DNA of 64,000 nt from positions 1-64,000 of the forward strand of contig NW_013547014.1 of NCBI RefSeq assembly GCF_000711695.1, read 5' to 3'. The stretch comes from Tilletiaria anomala UBC 951 (taxonomy: Eukaryota > Basidiomycota > Exobasidiomycetes > Georgefischeriales > Tilletiariaceae). Shown one piece after another: positions 23,494-35,774 of this stretch. The notes under the pieces are model-generated. The model saw only the letters and a program-made list of their open reading frames with translations. It had not been told where the DNA came from and ran no database searches. The stretch's first letter is position 1; each line of letters begins with the position of its first letter. A program made the translations under genes and the position numbers.

Positions 23494-24420
23494 ATGTCGC
23501 GCAGCTATGATCGTGCTCTGACAGTCTTCTCGCCCGATGGGCACCTATTCCAAGTCGACTATGCAAATGAAGCCGTGCGCAAGGGTACGTGCGCATTGGG
23601 CGTCAAGGGTAAAGATGTTGTCGTGCTGGGCGTAGAGAAGAAGAGCGTTCTGCAGCTTCAAGATGCAAGAACAATTCGCAAAACGGCCATGCTGGACGAT
23701 CACATCTGCCTTGCGTTCGCTGGTATGTTGCCAGATTTCACGTGAAGCTGGGACGACGGGGCTGACGTAGGCGCGTTCATCTTTGCTCAAGGACTCAACG
23801 CGGATGCGCGGATTTTGATTGACAAGGCGCGAGTGGAGTGTCAGTCTCATCGCCTGACGGTTGAAGACCCAGTGACCGTCGACTACATCACGAGGCACAT
23901 CGGCAGCATCAAGCAGCGCTACACCCAATCAGGTGGTGTGCGACCTTTCGGTATCTCGACGCTCATCATCGGCTTTGATGCGAACGAGGCAACGCCAAAG
24001 CTGTATCAGACCGAGCCGAGCGGCATCTACTATGCGTGGAAGGCTTGTGCTATCGGCCGATCCGCGAAGACCGTGCGGGAGTTCCTTGAGAAGAATTACA
24101 AGGACGGGATGAACAAAGACGACACGATCAAGCTTGCTATCAAATCTTTGCTCGAGGTAGTGCAGACTGGGGCAAAAAGTGAGTCTAATGGTCACGCGGC
24201 TTAGCTTGCGCTGCTGCCTAATGCAGAATTGGTTTCCATTCCAGACATTGAAATTGCTATCATGGAGGGCCACGGGCAAGTACGCAACCTAGAACTCTCA
24301 GAAATTGAAGCGGTCGTCAAAGAAATTGAGACGGAGAAGGAAGCAGAAGCTGAGCGCAGGCGGAATAGGCTAGCCGCGACCGCCGGCGCACAGGCAAGCA
24401 TGGCTGGCGTTGGGGCATGA
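23494..24420 (+). CDS. PRE6: 20S proteasome subunit alpha4
   Basis: Exons 23494-23722, 23792-24178 and 24245-24420 encode 263 residues. The N-terminus [20 protein letters not shown] is the proteasome alpha signature. [38 protein letters not shown] and [15 protein letters not shown] are alpha4 blocks nearly identical in spacing to yeast Pre6 and human PSMA7. VQTGAKNIEIAI is restored by the last splice and matches AKNIEI of yeast. The C-terminus is a charged [15 protein letters not shown] helix, as in other alpha4 subunits. The protein is part of the outer ring of the 20S core particle. It shares a divergent promoter with the mitochondrial release factor. Confidence 0.95.
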
Positions 24421-24552
24421 GCCGACAAACCAAGCTAAAGTAGGGCGATCGCAACCAGATGTAACTTCACAGAGCAGGTACTATTTTGCAAACAGAAAAA
24501 GTACAAAGCAGCTTGTCATGGGTGCCACTACCCCTGCGTTCGCTGCTGTCGC

Positions 24553-26554
24553 TTACGCGCGCTTTCCGATGTGATTGCCACGTTCGACGCTCTCCACCTT
24601 GAATGCAGCAATAGCGGCTTTGGGATCTTCTGGAAAGCGGATGAACAGGCCCTGCAGCTCTGCCATGCTCACGCCTCCTGAAGCAGCGGGATCCGGCCCG
24701 ATGGTTTGCCGCATCTGCTGAGATGCATCTTTGCTTGCATCGCGGTCACCTTTCGCGAGGCGTTGCCTGCCGGATGGATCAAGCCCAAGCACCGCTCGCC
24801 GCCGCTGAGACTCGCGGTCTACAAGTTCGGCTAACTGACCAGCGAGCTTGTCAATCTCCTCATCTGGTAATTGGCCCGATGCCTCGGGCGAGTCCGCTAT
24901 TGGGACTTCGCCAGTGCGTCTGTAGAATCGTGTGACCAGCCTTCGAACCTGCTCCGACTCCGCGTCGCCTAGCTCTACGATCACATCCGCTCTCCCTGGA
25001 CGAATGAGAGCCGGATCTAGTTGATCAGCGTGGTTGGTCGTCATGAACACGATCCTACTCTCTCCACTTGCCACGCCGTCAAGGGCGTTCAATAGGCCGG
25101 AAAATGTCACATTTGCCTGGTAGCCGTCTTCTGCCGCTGTTTGCCGGCCAGTGAATGCCGCGTCAATGTCTTCCAGTAGGATGATCGAGCGCTCCGGTGC
25201 GTTCGTCATCAGGTGTGTCAATCTGTCATCCGTCATTCCACGCTCGGAGAGGTTGAGCAAACAGATGTTGTAGTCGAGATAACCAGCGAGCGCCATGATG
25301 AATGAAGTCTTTCCTGAGCCAGGTGCTCCATGTAACAAATAGCCTCTTCGATATGGAATGCCTGTACGCGTACGAATTCAGTGAACTTGCCGCTCAAGAT
25401 TAGTATTCCGCAGTTTCGCTACCTACCTCGTTCAGCGTACCACTTTCCCCGCTCGAGGAAATGACGTATATCATGGACAAGCATCTCCTTGGTTCCCTTT
25501 GCTAGGACGACGCTGGAGAGCTCGCGAGGCCTTAGTGGCTTGCCAAAAGGCCTCCACTCGACACTCCAGCTGGTATACACTGTCGTCTTGCCCTGTGTCG
25601 CATTCATTGCAAGCTTACGAGCTTCATTCAATAGCTTCGGGAAGACCCAGGATGCACTTCGCAATGTGCTAAGTTTAACGGTTTCGAATGGCCTTCCGCT
25701 GTTCAAATCAGTCATTCTCTCAGCCCTCTCGCGTTGCATCTGAGCACATGAATCGTAAATATCAGCTATGCGTATGAAGCCTTAGAGTCGCGAGCTGTGT
25801 GGCGTACCCTCATCCAGGTCCCATGATACCGAAAGAAGTGCGTTCCAGGACCAGGGATTAGTGTGAATGTCGTCGCGCCGCCTCGATGGTCTTGCCCATA
25901 AACATTTTGCACAGCTGACGTTTCCACGGACAGCTCGTGACTGAAGATGCGGACGGGCTGCAAGGATGTCTCTTCCGAGAGCGCCAGTGGATTCTCCGCT
26001 CCTTCGACTTGTATGACCTTATCACTCCTTTTGGAGGCGTCCGCACTGCTAGCGTTGTATAGTGGCGGTCGAGTGATTCCGGCCAATTGCAGAACGCCCT
26101 CGCGCGGCAGTGGAGGCAGTAGGCCCACCTCGCGCAGAGAGGCCGCTTCCGCCTGCTTTCCCATCCAGTACAGGAACCATGGATATGCTCTGTCTTTGGA
26201 TGTGATCTCGAGGGAAACAAGCATGCGCCGTTGCACCCCCGCTGCCCCGACCGTGATGCTCTTTCTTGCGATTCCAAGGGCTGCGCCAAAGATCATCAGC
26301 CCAAACCCTGCTGAGAAATACGGATTCTCTGAGATGGACGCAGGTAGGAGTGCTGATATTGTGCTGCCATTTATGTCAGTGCATGGCTCTCCCACATTGC
26401 TCGAAGAAGGCCCTAGGCCTTTAGTTGTGCCTTTTGCGGATGTTCCACTCGATGTGGCTGAGCTGGGGTCGATCCTTGGCTCAACGCCTGGAGAAGCCTT
26501 GTCGAAGCCACCTGCCTGGCCACTGGCTGCTTGAGACGGGGCCATGCTCTGCAT
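24553..26554 (-). CDS. BCS1: Mitochondrial AAA chaperone Bcs1
   Basis: Exons 26554-25808, 25739-25427 and 25361-24553 give 622 residues. One transmembrane helix lies near the N-terminus ([18 protein letters not shown]), followed by a basic region that in Bcs1 serves as internal import signal. The Bcs1-specific domain follows (AYPWFLYWM ... [20 protein letters not shown]) and then the AAA domain. Walker A is GAPGSGKTS with Lys371; Walker B is [10 protein letters not shown] with Glu417 and Asp418; the sensor/Arg region is [19 protein letters not shown]. Bcs1 moves the folded Rieske iron-sulfur protein across the inner membrane into complex III. Compared with yeast (456 residues), it has about 80 extra Ser/Thr/Gly-rich residues at the start and an insertion in the C-terminal part. 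Confidence 0.92.
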
Positions 26555-26965
26555 GATGATGGCTATGCGTCAAGCACTTCGATTATCATTGGGTGACGCC
26601 AAGGTGTGCCCAGAGAAGCTTGAAGGATGAACGAATCAAGGATCAAGGTCATTCCCGAATCATGTGTTCGACCTGGCGATTTTTGATGCTGTCGATCAGG
26701 TACGCAATCAGACCCCAGTCTTTCCATTAGGCGATCAGGCTGCAGGCGGCTGGCCGATTCGGTGCAAATCGAATGCGTCTAAAAGGCAAGTGATGGCCAA
26801 CTAGTGGCGGGGTTTCTCGAACGACCAGCATGTAGCTTGGAAGCCATGGCATCGCAAGAGGCTAAGAATACAGAAAGACCGGCAAGCTCCAAGGCGCAAA
26901 TCGAACGTGGGAACGCGTCCGTGCAGCCAAAGTATGTCATTGAATGGCTGCGAGGACCCACGCTT
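26555..26965. other. Intergenic stretch between VMA13 end and BCS1 start
   Basis: About 410 bases between two minus-strand genes. It should hold the BCS1 promoter and the VMA13 3' region. Short open frames show no motif. Confidence 0.35.
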
Positions 26966-29230
26966 TCACCGCCACGATGCGCTGATGAGTTTCGAGACGG
27001 TATTGAGAGCTCTAAATTTGACGTCTGAATCTTGGTGGCTGATTAGCTCCATAATCCGTACTTTAGCGCTCGACTCATTGACAAACCTAATTTGAAAAGT
27101 GCAGATAATGACATATTCAACATCAAGTCATTGTCATTCAGCGATATCAAGTCAAAGCAGAAACTCACTTCTTTGCAGTCTCGCTGAATGAGATAATCTT
27201 GCCCAGATCACTGCACACTACAGAGAGCGTGACAGGGTCTTCGCTCTCCTTAAGAATTGTGATGAGCCGCTTGAGTTGCTCAGCATCGTTCTCGAGCAAC
27301 TTGGACGTGTTAGCCCTCCAGAACTCGTCCAGCTCATGCACTGGACTCTCCCAAGTTAGCTGACCAGAGGCGAGTTCAGAAAGGTAAACTTCGTATGTGC
27401 TGCGTCCGAGTGCAAGCATCGATGATCAGGATCACGTGTCAGTGCTGCTACACAGAGATCTATGCCTCACCTCATATTCTGCAACTTGGTGTTCAGCTCC
27501 TCAACAATGTAGTCAAGGTCCTCGTTGATCTCTTCGTCACTCCACTTGCGAGCTGTAAGCGACTCTGCCAACGGCAAGACCTTCGATCCGAGAAGGGCCG
27601 GCGCGTTTGCCGCTGACGCCTTTTGCAACAGATTCTAACACATAAATGATACGGCCGAGGTCAGCCAGCTATTTTCAGAGAAACGAGGTGGCGATGCTCG
27701 CTGAGCGTACCCGGAATGTCGCGACGATTACGCGGATGACCTTTTCTTTGATTGCGCTTTTCGCCACCTCTGTCAAAGTTGCCACGACGGGGAATATGCT
27801 TTCGACAACCAGAAGACAAGTACGGTCATTTTAATGGAATCTATCAAAGCAACGCAGCGCAAGGTGATTCAACTCACATATTGAGCTTCTCGGCAACCTC
27901 GTCATCGAAGCTGAGCAGCCAAAGGCAGAAGATGGACTGGTACTGCAGCTGGGGACCGACCTGCCCTGATACAGGCGTTCTGGTGCCACTCGCCGTTGCG
28001 GCTGCTGCAGTGGTAGATCCCGCAACCAAGACCTCGCCCACGGTGCCGTTGCGGCCAGCTCTGCTCGGCGTCGCCGTGCCAGATCCCGGTTTCGAGCCGG
28101 CAGCCGAAGCCACAGAGTTGCCCGCAGAGCTGCTGGTGCGGAGAAGGTTCAACAGGCCATAGATCAGGCTGTCTCGCTTTAGTTCAAGCGTCGAATCCTT
28201 GTCTGTCAGCTTATCAGGTGCTTCCTGACCTTGGACGCGCAGCTCTTCTTCCCAGATCTGGCGTCGGTGCTTTGGTGATCGCAAGAGGGATTCAAAGAGC
28301 TGAATTGCAATATCCGCACCATTCCCCTCAGCGTACCCAGCAGCACTCATGTTGGGAGGCGCCAGCGTGGAGGATGAACTCGATGACGACAGGGGGTGTG
28401 CGTTGATCAATGTGGACAGGAAAGTGGTCAGCCGTGGAAGAGCAGCTGACGGTGCGCTGTCGGTTTTATCCGAAATGAGGAGAAGGACGAGGAATTGCGC
28501 TGATTTCAGCTGCACGAATTCGTCTTGCGCATCGAGAAGCCTGCGAGACAAAAATCACGAATCAGCGTATCTTTCTCTGTGATGCTCCGTGCAACGAAAG
28601 TAGAACCCACTTTAAGAAAGGCCCCCACGGAAGTGCACTTGTAACGGTCTGTTGTGAGCCATGGATGTTGTCTACACCCGCAGCTGAAGCTTGCTGTGAT
28701 GCGTGAACGAAATAATGTGCTCTGTCATCCCTTTCTACTAGCATGTCGCCGATTAGAACGAGAATCTGTTGCAAAGTGTCGGTGCGTGACAGTTTGGCCA
28801 AGAGCCTCAGGTAGAGCAGAGCATACTCGGAAGCGTCCTGGCAGAAGTGAACGTAGCGCAAAGCTCTCTCAGTTGCATTTTCCTGAGATGCAGAGTCTCT
28901 GCAGTTTAAGCTCACATTGTCCGCAATCTTTGCAGGTTCACCGTTCCCCGGTCTGCCAGCTGCGTTACCCTTTGCGTCCACTTTCTTGATCAGCTTGAGC
29001 TCCTCGGCGCTGACAAGATCGGCACGCTGGTACCCTTCCCACGGAATTGGCCTGCTTCGAATCCGCACTGTAAGTTCCTCGAGCCACGGGTTCCGAATGT
29101 GAACAAGAGGGGGAGCGGGTATCCTGTCTGCGCCAGCGTTGGCACCGCTTGGGCCAGCTCTTTTCTTGGCGACGTTGTCGATGAGCTGGTCGGTCGCGGC
29201 CGCAGGGGCCGATTGCGGATCCTTCGTCAT
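26966..29230 (-). CDS. VMA13: V-type ATPase V1 subunit H
   Basis: Six exons: 29230-28611, 28540-27878, 27798-27711, 27634-27471, 27399-27169 and 27086-26966, together 628 residues. The N-terminus has NPWLEELTVRIRSRPIPWEG, typical of subunit H. The middle includes YQSIFCLWLLSFDDEVAEKL. The C-terminal HEAT-like domain reads IKEKVIRVIVATFRNLLQKA, WSDEEINEDLDYIVEELN, SPVHELDEFWRANTSKLLEN and, from the last exon, VRIMELISHQDSDVKFRAL ending ISASWR. Without the last intron the frame stops early (SETAKK), so the terminal exon matters. Subunit H links the V1 stalk to the membrane sector and blocks ATP hydrolysis when V1 is free. The protein is longer than yeast Vma13 (478) because of Ser/Ala/Gly-rich insertions. 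Confidence 0.92.
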
Positions 29231-29605
29231 GATGAAAAGGCAAGATCTCCTTGTCTTGACTGCCCAAATCTGGAGGCAATGTTGACGACTCAAGCTCAAT
29301 TGACGTTGGCCATGCGATACAAGGAGAACCTGAAGTTCGTGGACTCCGTTCAAGACGATGCATCGACAGGGGGAGCTGTCAACGAGAGCCTGGCTGTATG
29401 CGCCGCGCTCGAGGCTGCTGGGCATGTGGGTTTACAGGTATTATCTTAGTCTGCCGTTCCGCTTTCTTTTGTACATACCCTTGGCCATTTGATCCTGCTT
29501 CGCTTTTCGCGTGGCGACATCGTTTATTCTTCCAGCCCAGCTCCAGTTCCAGACGCAAGGCGTAGCGGTTCGTTCGTTGGAGGACATTACTAGAGGACAA
29601 CCAGC
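29231..29605. promoter_or_regulatory. Divergent promoter region, VMA13 / mL46
   Basis: About 375 bases between divergent start codons; no defined motif recognised. Confidence 0.35.
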
Positions 29606-30760
29606 ATGACAGTCCGACAGACCAGCAGTGCGTTGTGCAGCTGCATGCTACGAGCTGGAAATAGCAGTTCTGGCGGCCGGACTGCCCGTGCGCGCTCTCA
29701 AGCTCAGCGGGCTCTGTTGCACTCCAGCCGAGTTGACCGGCTCGAGCAGGTCTCCTCTGGGTCTTCAGAATCTGCTCCTATATCGCCTTCGAAACACAGC
29801 ACAGCCTCCGAACAGCATTCTACTGAAGCAACTCCAGGATCACAGGCGGTAGAGCCGAGAATTTTTGCGTCTCTTTTGCTTTCTCGGCCGCCGTTCCTCA
29901 CACGAACCCCAACCTCCTTTGAGTCGGCAATCTTCGACTACAACGCCAAGCTGCATCGCTTACTCGCTCAGCCTTTCCCAAAGGATTTCTATTTCAAGAA
30001 AGGGAGTGCTGCTGAGGGTAAATTCGACGAGCTTGAAGCAGAACGACAGAGGACGAGCTCCTTTCCTTCTTCGCATTCTTCCGAAACTGCCAAAGACACA
30101 GCGGGCAAAGGCAAAGAGAAGCGTCAGGAAGCTGCGGCTTCATCTGTCGCACGTACAGATGCTGCAGATGAGGTCGTATATGGAGCATCAGCGGAAAATG
30201 CGCCGGATAAGGAGCTTTATGCTGTCCTCCCTCGTCGGACCGCAGCAGACGAGGCGAATGACGTGAAGAGTCTGGAAAGGCAGGGCGAGCGAACCCTTTA
30301 CCTGGTGGTCAAGGCTGCCGGACAGAAAGGATGGCGCTTCCCCGCTGATGAGGTGGACCGATCGGCGTCGCCAGCAGAAGCAGACTCCGAGCAAGGCGGG
30401 GCGGATCCTAAAGACAGCTTACATCACGCGGCACCGAGAGCTGTGCGCAAGTTGCTTGGCAATGAAATGGACATCTGGATGGTCACCAACGCGCCGGTCG
30501 GATTACTCAAGAATGGAGACCGAGAAAAGGTGAGAGAGGACAACCTCGATGTCGGTATTCTTTTCGAAGTGGACATGCACTAAGGCTTTGCTTTGCAGAC
30601 ATACTTTTTACCTGCGCACATACTGGCGGGCAATGCTGAGCAGGACAAGAATGTCGATTTTGGGTGGCTCACAAAGGAAGAAATCGAAGAGGGATTGGTT
30701 GAGGGCTCAGAGGAGGACAAGAGCTACTGGAAGACGGTTGGCAAGCTTCTCACGCGATAA
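29606..30760 (+). CDS. MRPL17: Mitochondrial large ribosomal subunit protein mL46
   Basis: Exons 29606-30529 and 30599-30760 encode 361 residues. The start (MTVRQTSSALCSCMLRAGNS, rich in Ser and Arg) fits a mitochondrial presequence. The conserved N-terminal motif is RIFASLLLSRPPFLTRTPTS with FESAIFDYNAKLHR. The Nudix-like part follows, with LYLVVKAAGQKGWRFPADEV and NEMDIWMVTNAPVG; splicing joins it to TYFLPAHILAGNAE and DFGWLTKEEIEE. In mL46 the Nudix fold is structural and lacks the full catalytic box; none is visible here. The protein sits at the central protuberance region of the mitoribosome in known structures. It ends 92 bases from the convergent TSR1 gene. A Ser/Lys-rich insertion (about residues 145-195) is not part of the family core. 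Confidence 0.88.
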
Positions 30761-30852
30761 TCGCAATACATGCTGTGCGTAGCGACTATGTTTGCTCTTT
30801 TGAAATACGATACGCAGACTTTCCGCGCTGTGATACAGACGGCATTGCTCGA

Positions 30853-33800
30853 TCAAATCTTCATGCCTGCGTCCTCGTCTTCACTCTCTTTGACTTGCGA
30901 GCGTGGGAGCGGCATCTCCTCGCGGCTGCTGGTGAATAGCTCTGCCCACTTTGGGAAGACACGCTTGTAAAGCGGCAGCAGAACGGTGTCCATCTGCGAG
31001 ATAGGGCCATCAAAGTGGGCCTTCATGTACCCGTGCGTACCCAATGGCTCGCGAATGTGGCCCGTCTTGCCGTGCTTTGTGTGCAGCATGATCGGCTTGA
31101 AGTAGCGCACGTCGTCCGCATTGAAGAACATGAAGCGAATTGTGGCGGTCTTCTTGTGAACCTTGTAAGGGTGTCCGGTCAAGAAAATACGCTTGGCGTT
31201 GATTCGAGTCGGCTGGGCACCCAAGAGACTGCCCATACCGACGAGGTGAGGTGTCTGCCGCGCGCCCACGCCACGCTGGTCGTGGCCACACTCTCCAGCT
31301 GCAAAGTCGCGTTCGCGGAAAAGGACGGCAGGGGCGTTCGAGCCGCCGAAAGTGATTGGCGCATACACCGTCGCAACGGATCCGCTAATACCTTGCGCAA
31401 GATAACGCTCGAATTTGTGAGCGCCGTTGCTGCGCTTACCGGAGCCGAGTGTGTTTTGCGAGTAAATTGGGTTCACTCGGAATCGCCGAGGGCCCAAGCA
31501 AAGCACAAGTGGATCCTGTCATGAGTTGAGTGCGCCGAGTCCACAATCGAGTTAGTCACAAGTAATTACCTTTCGCAAGCCGACACATGGGCTCACCTTG
31601 GACCGCACAGGCTCTTCGTATTCGGTGTTGCGAGTGACAGTCATATGCAGCACGCTCTTCTTGTGCTCGTGACGAAGCAAGCCGAAGACGACAAACGGCA
31701 CCTGTTGGCCTTCCTGCAGCTCCGGTAGTTCTCCCGCTCCTCTGGCTTGTGCGCGCACGGCCGCTTCCCTTGGCACATCTTCGATCCAGAGGCACACACG
31801 AACGCCAGGCTGCACACCTTCGACCAATGCAGCTGCCTCTACACGACGCGCCGTCCTGCCATAGTTGTCGAATTGGTAGATGCGACCGTAGTCCCGCGGC
31901 AGATCTTCGTACGGGTCCCATGGGCTGGTGCGGAACGACTTGAGCCCACGATACCTAGCGAAACGCTGACGCGCGGGAATGTCCATAGGTGTGTCGACTT
32001 CATCTGGGAACTCGGCGTCCTCGCGCTCTTCCTTTTCACGCTGGCGGCGTTCCTGATAAGCCTCCCATGCAGCGCGTTCCTCGTCTTCGTCGTAGTCGTC
32101 TTCTTCCATCCCTACGTCCGACAGGGCAGCATCTGTAGACTCGACTTGAACGCTTGTGCTCGGCTTCATGGATGATGCAGGACCAATAGCTGGCGCTGAG
32201 ATCGCCTCCGCGCCATGCTCTCCATCTTCCTCCACATGGGCCTCGTCCTTGTCCTCGTCGTCCTCGTCATCTTCGTCGTCCTCTTCGTCACTTTCGATGA
32301 TCCAGGCAGCCTTCCATTTTTCGCTCGGCGCACTCTCTCCTTTGAGCTTCGGCGCTCCACCTGTAGAAGCCTTGTACTTTGCGATCGATCTAGGGGTGAT
32401 GCCTGGCACAGCTGGCGGCAACAAAGATGCGTCTGAGACGCCCTCTTGAGCGGCACCAGTAGCAGATGCAATCTCCTCCTCCGTGGGCCAGGTCTGCTCA
32501 TTGGCCATGTCATCCACTTCATTAGTGCTGCGCATGTCATCGGCGTACTCATCGTCCCGCTCATCCAGCACGTCTCCCCCTTCAAGCGGCTTCTCCTCCC
32601 CCTCGCTCGGCTCCACTTCACCACTTGCCATCTCTGCGTCCATTCCGTCGGTACTTGAAAGCTGCTCCTTTTTGCCATTTCGCCGTGGATACCGAGCAGC
32701 TGTGGAGGGTGGAGCATACGTAATTTTGCTGAACCGGAAATCGCCGAAATCAGGAATATGAACGAGGCGATTGGCGCTCATCGGTGTACCGCGAACCCAT
32801 CCTTCGATTTTGAGAGTCCCTTTTGCATCACTGCCAGAGGCGGCATCTGGTGAAGGCACCCACTCTGCACCTTCTGAGACCGTCCAAGCCCTGAAGTCTC
32901 GCCATGCCACGCGCCTGGGTGTGCTAGTAGCAAGTGTGCGTATCAGCGCGCTGCGCTCTGCCCGGTCGTCCAAGGAATGGACCTTTTCCACCTCGGGCGC
33001 AAAATATTGTGCGAAGCTGAGCAAGCTCTTGCGCGTTTCGTTGACTGCGCGCTGTACAGGGCCTGCTTTCTTGCTTCCCCCGACACCGATGTTGCCTTGA
33101 GGGTTCAAGGTCGACACAGCGATGAGAACGCTCGGCAGTCCTTGCGCTTGCAGGGCGCGCAGACAGAGTTCGCCCCATGAGCCCGGCTCGATCGACTTGG
33201 TGGATGACAAGACGCAAAGCACAAAGTCTGCGCACTTGCAGGCGTCAAGCGTCGCCCATAGCGCACCATACGGTAGAGGCAAAAATTGGATCGTCTGTCT
33301 GAACCGCGTCGCTTCGATCTCTGAGAAGGCGTCGCCGCGCTGTCGAGCTTCTGAGCTGCTCCGTCCAGGCACCGGCTTGATACCACCTTCCTCGCCCTCC
33401 TCTTCAATCATCCGCACGGCATCCCATGCAACTCCCCCTGCCAAGTCGATCACAGCGCAGATACGAGGCGCGCCGCCACCAGAAGCGGCTGTGCCTTTGC
33501 CAAGGCCGAGTGTTCCCGCGAGAGAGGACCCTGCGCCAACACCAAAAATGCGCGTCGATTCGACGAGTGCAGCACGTTTGGATTGTTGCGTTTGCTTTGC
33601 TAGATTGCGACGGGCCTGCCGGGCCCCTTGTGGTGTAGCTGCTATGCCCAGCGGCGAAGCCTTGTGCACTCTGGGCTGCGTGCCTTCTTGCCGACCTGCA
33701 GAAGCCATGGGGAACGGGCATCCAGGCGTGAGTGGTAACTCCAAGGTTTGCGGCCATGCTTGCATTTAACCATCTTCCGACTCACCCTTTGCAGCAGTCT

Positions 33801-33909
33801 TGATGCTGCCCTTGGTCGCATGCCTCGACTTGAACGCCTTGTTGGTCTGCGACAGCTGGGAGCGATGATGATGTTGCTGCGGCGCGTTGCCGCCCTTTCC
33901 GCCAGCCAT
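30853..33909 (-). CDS. TSR1: Pre-40S ribosome assembly factor Tsr1
   Basis: Exons 33909-33786, 33695-31597 and 31515-30853 give about 961 residues. The N-terminus is HHHRSQLSQTNKAFKSRHAT followed by KGSIKTAAKGR, the basic rRNA-contacting tail of Tsr1. A GTPase-like domain follows (RICAVIDLAGGVAWDAVRMI) without a recognisable Walker lysine, as expected because Tsr1 does not bind GTP. A long Asp/Glu-rich linker (about 32030-32300) and a second Lys/Glu-rich one come next, then the C-terminal EF-like domains with LCLGPRRFRVNPIYSQ, INAKRIFLTGHPYKVHKK, GHIREPLGTHGYMKAHFDG and LLPLYKRVFPKWAELF. Tsr1 occupies the subunit interface of pre-40S particles and prevents premature joining. It is longer than yeast Tsr1 (788) owing to the acidic linkers. 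Confidence 0.92.
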
Positions 33910-34939
33910 ACTCCGAGTTGAAAGCCTACGCAGCTCGGTTCAAAACGACAGAGCTGCAGTTCGCGTCCTATACGAAGCTCTTGCCTTGCTTCCGTTCTCA
34001 GCTGAATGTCCTTCACAGCTCCATCGGACAGAGCATAAGGATAACTCCAGTAGAACGCAGTTGCAGCATCAGCAACCATCGCAAAACTGGAGGCATGCAG
34101 ACACCGACAATCACAAAAAATTTGGAGCTTCCGTCTCTGGCAGCCAAGCGACACTCGGCCGAGAGAATAGGCGCGCATTCGGTGTGACGCGCATTGGCGA
34201 CCTGTCGGTCTGGAGGGCGGAATAAGGTGGCGGTGACCTAAGCATTGCCAAAACGGACTTCAACAGGTGTTCCCGGATTTTCTGAGCATATCCCCCGGAA
34301 TATTTGTCACGAAAGCCCTCCGAAGACTATGTAGGGCACTGAAACCCTGTTCAACGCTCCCATCCATCTGGCAATGTCTTCCACATCTGATTGATCTCGT
34401 TCTGGGTCTTACCACTGATGCTCGTTTCAGTCTTGTGTCGTACACGAGAGGCCAAGTCTTCATCGCATCTCTTCAAGCCTCTCTCGTCCTCCACATGAAA
34501 AAGGTGTAAAACCAATCATAGGATGTGCGTTCCTAATGATTACCGTCTGCTATGCGTGTATATTGTGATGCGCTATGCTGCGCCATGAGATCCAATTTCT
34601 ACCGAGCGTATGAAACCCGTATCATCCTTTCATGCCTATTAGCTAGTGAGCCGCGACCTCAAAGTAAACATTATACGCCTTATGAACGGAAAACTTACAG
34701 CTCGGTCCATTGCTCGTGGAAACGACCATGGGGCTGTCCTTCATAGCTTTGCGATTTTTGTGGTCGATCGTCTTTTGTCAGAATCTTGGTGACATGCACA
34801 GATGATTTTTTTGGATGAGCGATGAGATGGTGTGAGTGACTCAACGGGATGCGACGATGCTTACAATGTGCTCAAGGGTACCTTGCCGTGACACCAGCCG
34901 GGCACAAGTTGCTAATGGACTTGCTGTCCCGTGAAATGA
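33910..34939. other. Intergenic stretch upstream of TSR1, no recognised gene
   Basis: About 1 kb holding the presumed TSR1 promoter. Several short open frames exist on both strands, none with a recognisable motif or plausible splice partners. It is the start of a 2.7-kb gene-poor block that also holds a decayed DUF5872 gene. Confidence 0.35.
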
Positions 34940-35774
34940 AGAATGTACTTTGAGGCCTGCTGTGTCCCAGCAGGCGGCGAAGCTTTGCCGTGCCTGGACC
35001 CGAAGGTGCCGTTTTTTTTGCTGCCCTCCGTCTTGCTCAGAGACATTGGCGGCTACTGCGACTTCTGGGACTTCCTATAGCCAGTCTTCTGCTTGTTCAA
35101 TTTGTCAGTGTCATCAGTATCTTCTTCGGCTTGTCGCCCGCACCGGACTCTGACTGGGGGCGCTTCCGGGTCGAACGGCGAGTTGGCGAAGTAGACTTTC
35201 CAAAGTTCTTCTGCTGCCTGTTGCAGCTGCTATCCTTGCCGCTTCTGGAATCGACATTCACATACCCTTTCTGCTCATCTTGCGTTTCCTTCCTGCTATT
35301 CTTGGCTTTGTCTTTGTTGTTTACAAACTGCTTCCGGCTTTGCTACCCTCCTGCTTCTTGTCCTCAGTCTTTTGTTTTCCCTCCTTTCATCTTTTCTCAC
35401 GCCTTCTTGGGTAAGTATTGCTTCTGTGTGCCGACTTCCTTCTTCGTGTGCGCTTGTCCCTCCTTGGTCCGCCATCCTTGGCCTGTCCATTGCGACAAGT
35501 GCTTCTGCGGCTCGTCTTTGTCGCCTTGCCCGTCTTGTGGTCGTCGCCACGCTTGTAGTATTTTTGAACCATCCGCTGCTCCTTGCGAGCCGACCATTGC
35601 CTCCGAAGCACTAGCCTTTGAAGACCTTAGACTGTTTAATATTATCTTTCAACTCCTTGCGAAGCTGTAGAGGTGGATACAGAAACAACATGAGTGACTC
35701 CCTGGGGGGAGGATCAGGCTGGCTGCTGTGCTGAACCTGACCTCCGGGTCAATGTACTTGTCAGAAGCTGGCAT
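34940..35774 (-). pseudogene. Decayed DUF5872-family gene
   Basis: On the minus strand a first exon can be read from 35774 (MPASDKYIDPE, GTCAGG donor). After an intron ending at 35665 comes LRKELKDNIKQS, then QWSARKEQRMVQKYYKRG, and in another frame QKHLSQWTGQGWRTKEG and QYLPKKA, and then SRKQFVNNKDKAKNSRKE. This order (acidic start, QWSARK-Q, KHL-KW-GQ-W-TK-G, YLPKKA-W, K-KQFV-N) is that of DUF5872 proteins, small basic proteins of unknown function found in fungi, algae and other eukaryotes. At least one frame change and several stops interrupt it, one of them TGA where the family has Trp. A Lys/Ser/Asp-rich tail continues to about 34940. A 63-base intron could bridge part of the damage, so a still-functional shortened gene is not fully excluded. 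Confidence 0.6.

Noticed and set aside
34990-35670. Plus-strand open frame of 226 codons, rich in Phe, Leu, Cys and Ser
   Set aside because: It is the complement of the basic, Lys-rich DUF5872 relic on the minus strand. It has no family motif, and its composition is what the antisense of such a sequence gives.
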